NCBI GenBank assembly: GCA_016205085.1
Contig: JACQJN010000062.1
Location: 1-13,412, forward strand
Origin: Elusimicrobiota bacterium
GTDB taxonomy: Bacteria; Elusimicrobiota; Elusimicrobia; JACQJN01
Length of the DNA stretch: 13,412 bases
Reading direction: 5' to 3'
The first letter of the stretch is position 1. Each line of letters begins with the position of its first letter. The notes below the pieces were generated by a model. That model was not told the origin of the DNA. It saw only the letters and a list, made by a program, of their open reading frames with translations, and did no database searches. Below are positions 12,633-13,412 of this stretch, one piece after another. The position numbers and the translations under genes are program-made.

Positions 12633-13412
12633 TCCATCCAAAATGGGACATCCGCTTTTTCTCATCCCACTTCTTATCCTGCTTGTCTTGGGTTGTTTTC
12701 TAAGGCTGAAAAACGCTCATGATGCCGACTCATTTAATGGAAGCAACTACTATGCCCTTGGACTGAATTTAAAAACGGAAGGGATATTCGCTTACCCCAC
12801 TAATCCCAAACTGCCCACAGCCTACCGAAGCCCTCTTTATCCTGCTTTCCTGGCGCTGTTTGTCCCCAGAGAAACCTCACATTTCCCTCACCGTATCCTC
12901 TATGCTCAAGCCATCCTAGGGTCTATCGCCATAGCCAGCCTCTATGTCTTGGGCTCTGCAGCCTATCATCCCGCAGCAGGTCTATTCTCAGCTGCCTGGT
13001 ATGCCCTAGATCCTGAACAGACTCGCTTATGTGCCTCCCTGGAGATAGAATTTTTCTTTTCCCTATTGCTTCTTGCCATCGCCTGTGGTTTAGTCTATTG
13101 CTCTCTACAACACTCTCTCTATTCCTATTTAGGACTGAGCTTCTTGATCGGAGTTTCCCTCACCTGTCGGTCCACCCTTTTTCTCTACCCTCTCTTTCTA
13201 GGGATTATGCATCGCCACGGGAAAATTGGGCTGATCCTTTTATCCAGCTACCTTGTCTTGATACCCTGGACCCTCCGGAACGCAATTCATTTTCGTGAAT
13301 TCATCCCCTTTGAACACCACGCAGCAATCTGCAACCTATTTACAGCCTCTGAAGGCATGGTACAGACCTGGCTTCCCAGAGACGCCCAGGCCATGGCCGC
13401 CATGGGGGATCA
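12619..13412 (+). CDS. GT-C glycosyltransferase, PMT/ArnT-like (partial, runs off the window)
   Basis: An open frame from ATG 12619 continues without a stop to the window end, giving 264 residues so far. It has a first membrane helix (about 12-30) followed by LRLKNAHDADSFNG, with Asp residues where GT-C enzymes have their catalytic acidic residue. Then come YYALGLNLKTEGIF and YRSPLYPAFLALF, a signature of PMT_2/GT39 family integral-membrane glycosyltransferases. More hydrophobic helices follow, and IPWTLRNAIHFREFIPF is the usual start of the periplasmic part. Such enzymes move sugars from polyprenyl-phosphate carriers to proteins or lipids on the outer face of the inner membrane. It overlaps the NTF2-like gene by 14 bases and seems to be the sixth gene of the operon. 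Acceptor and sugar are unknown. Confidence 0.82.
   Translation, partial: MRKNDPSKMGHPLFLIPLLILLVLGCFLRLKNAHDADSFNGSNYYALGLNLKTEGIFAYPTNPKLPTAYRSPLYPAFLALFVPRETSHFPHRILYAQAILGSIAIASLYVLGSAAYHPAAGLFSAAWYALDPEQTRLCASLEIEFFFSLLLLAIACGLVYCSLQHSLYSYLGLSFLIGVSLTCRSTLFLYPLFLGIMHRHGKIGLILLSSYLVLIPWTLRNAIHFREFIPFEHHAAICNLFTASEGMVQTWLPRDAQAMAAMGD

Overview
The window reads as a stretch of chromosome from a Gram-negative-type bacterium. It encodes an envelope protein resembling the AsmA/DUF748 group, a secreted peptidoglycan amidase, SecG, and classical bacterial glycolytic enzymes. Neither tRNA gene encodes its CCA end. Genes are densely packed and base composition looks moderately GC-rich throughout, with no insertion sequence, integrase or CRISPR array. 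I cannot name the phylum from sequence alone. Gene content and style would fit an uncultivated lineage such as Omnitrophota, Elusimicrobiota or a 'deltaproteobacterial' relative, but that is only an impression.

Left part (1-4180). A leftward transcription unit runs from a membrane-anchored AsmA-like protein through an array of short hairpins into tRNA-Ala(GGC). Divergently, a secreted amidase is followed by a second, related hairpin array, tRNA-Leu(GAG), and a CNNM/HlyC-type membrane protein whose C-terminus is a PTS EIIA-like domain. The two arrays share a 37-base block (34 identical), including one compensatory base-pair change, and in both the last hairpin overlaps the 5' end of the tRNA.

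Middle part (4180-8040). On the minus strand lies a glycolytic/housekeeping operon: gap, an arginase-family gene, pgk and secG. The usual tpiA between pgk and secG is absent. It converges on the CNNM gene across a cluster of three hairpins.

Right part (8100-13412). A well-formed promoter with an apparently leaderless GTG start drives a plus-strand operon of six overlapping genes: four radical SAM proteins, a small NTF2/SnoaL-like protein and the start of a GT-C (PMT/ArnT-like) glycosyltransferase that runs off the window. Radical SAM proteins 1, 3 and 4 are clear paralogues; protein 2 is more distant. Protein 4 carries an N-terminal domain closely resembling the N-terminal (PAS-like) domain of the type IV pilus retraction ATPase PilT, with the ATPase core replaced by a radical SAM domain and two extra Cys-rich segments. 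I know of no described system with this architecture, and it is the most interesting content of the window. The overlaps suggest that the six products are made together. The substrate cannot be told from the sequence, and no precursor-peptide gene is visible inside the operon.
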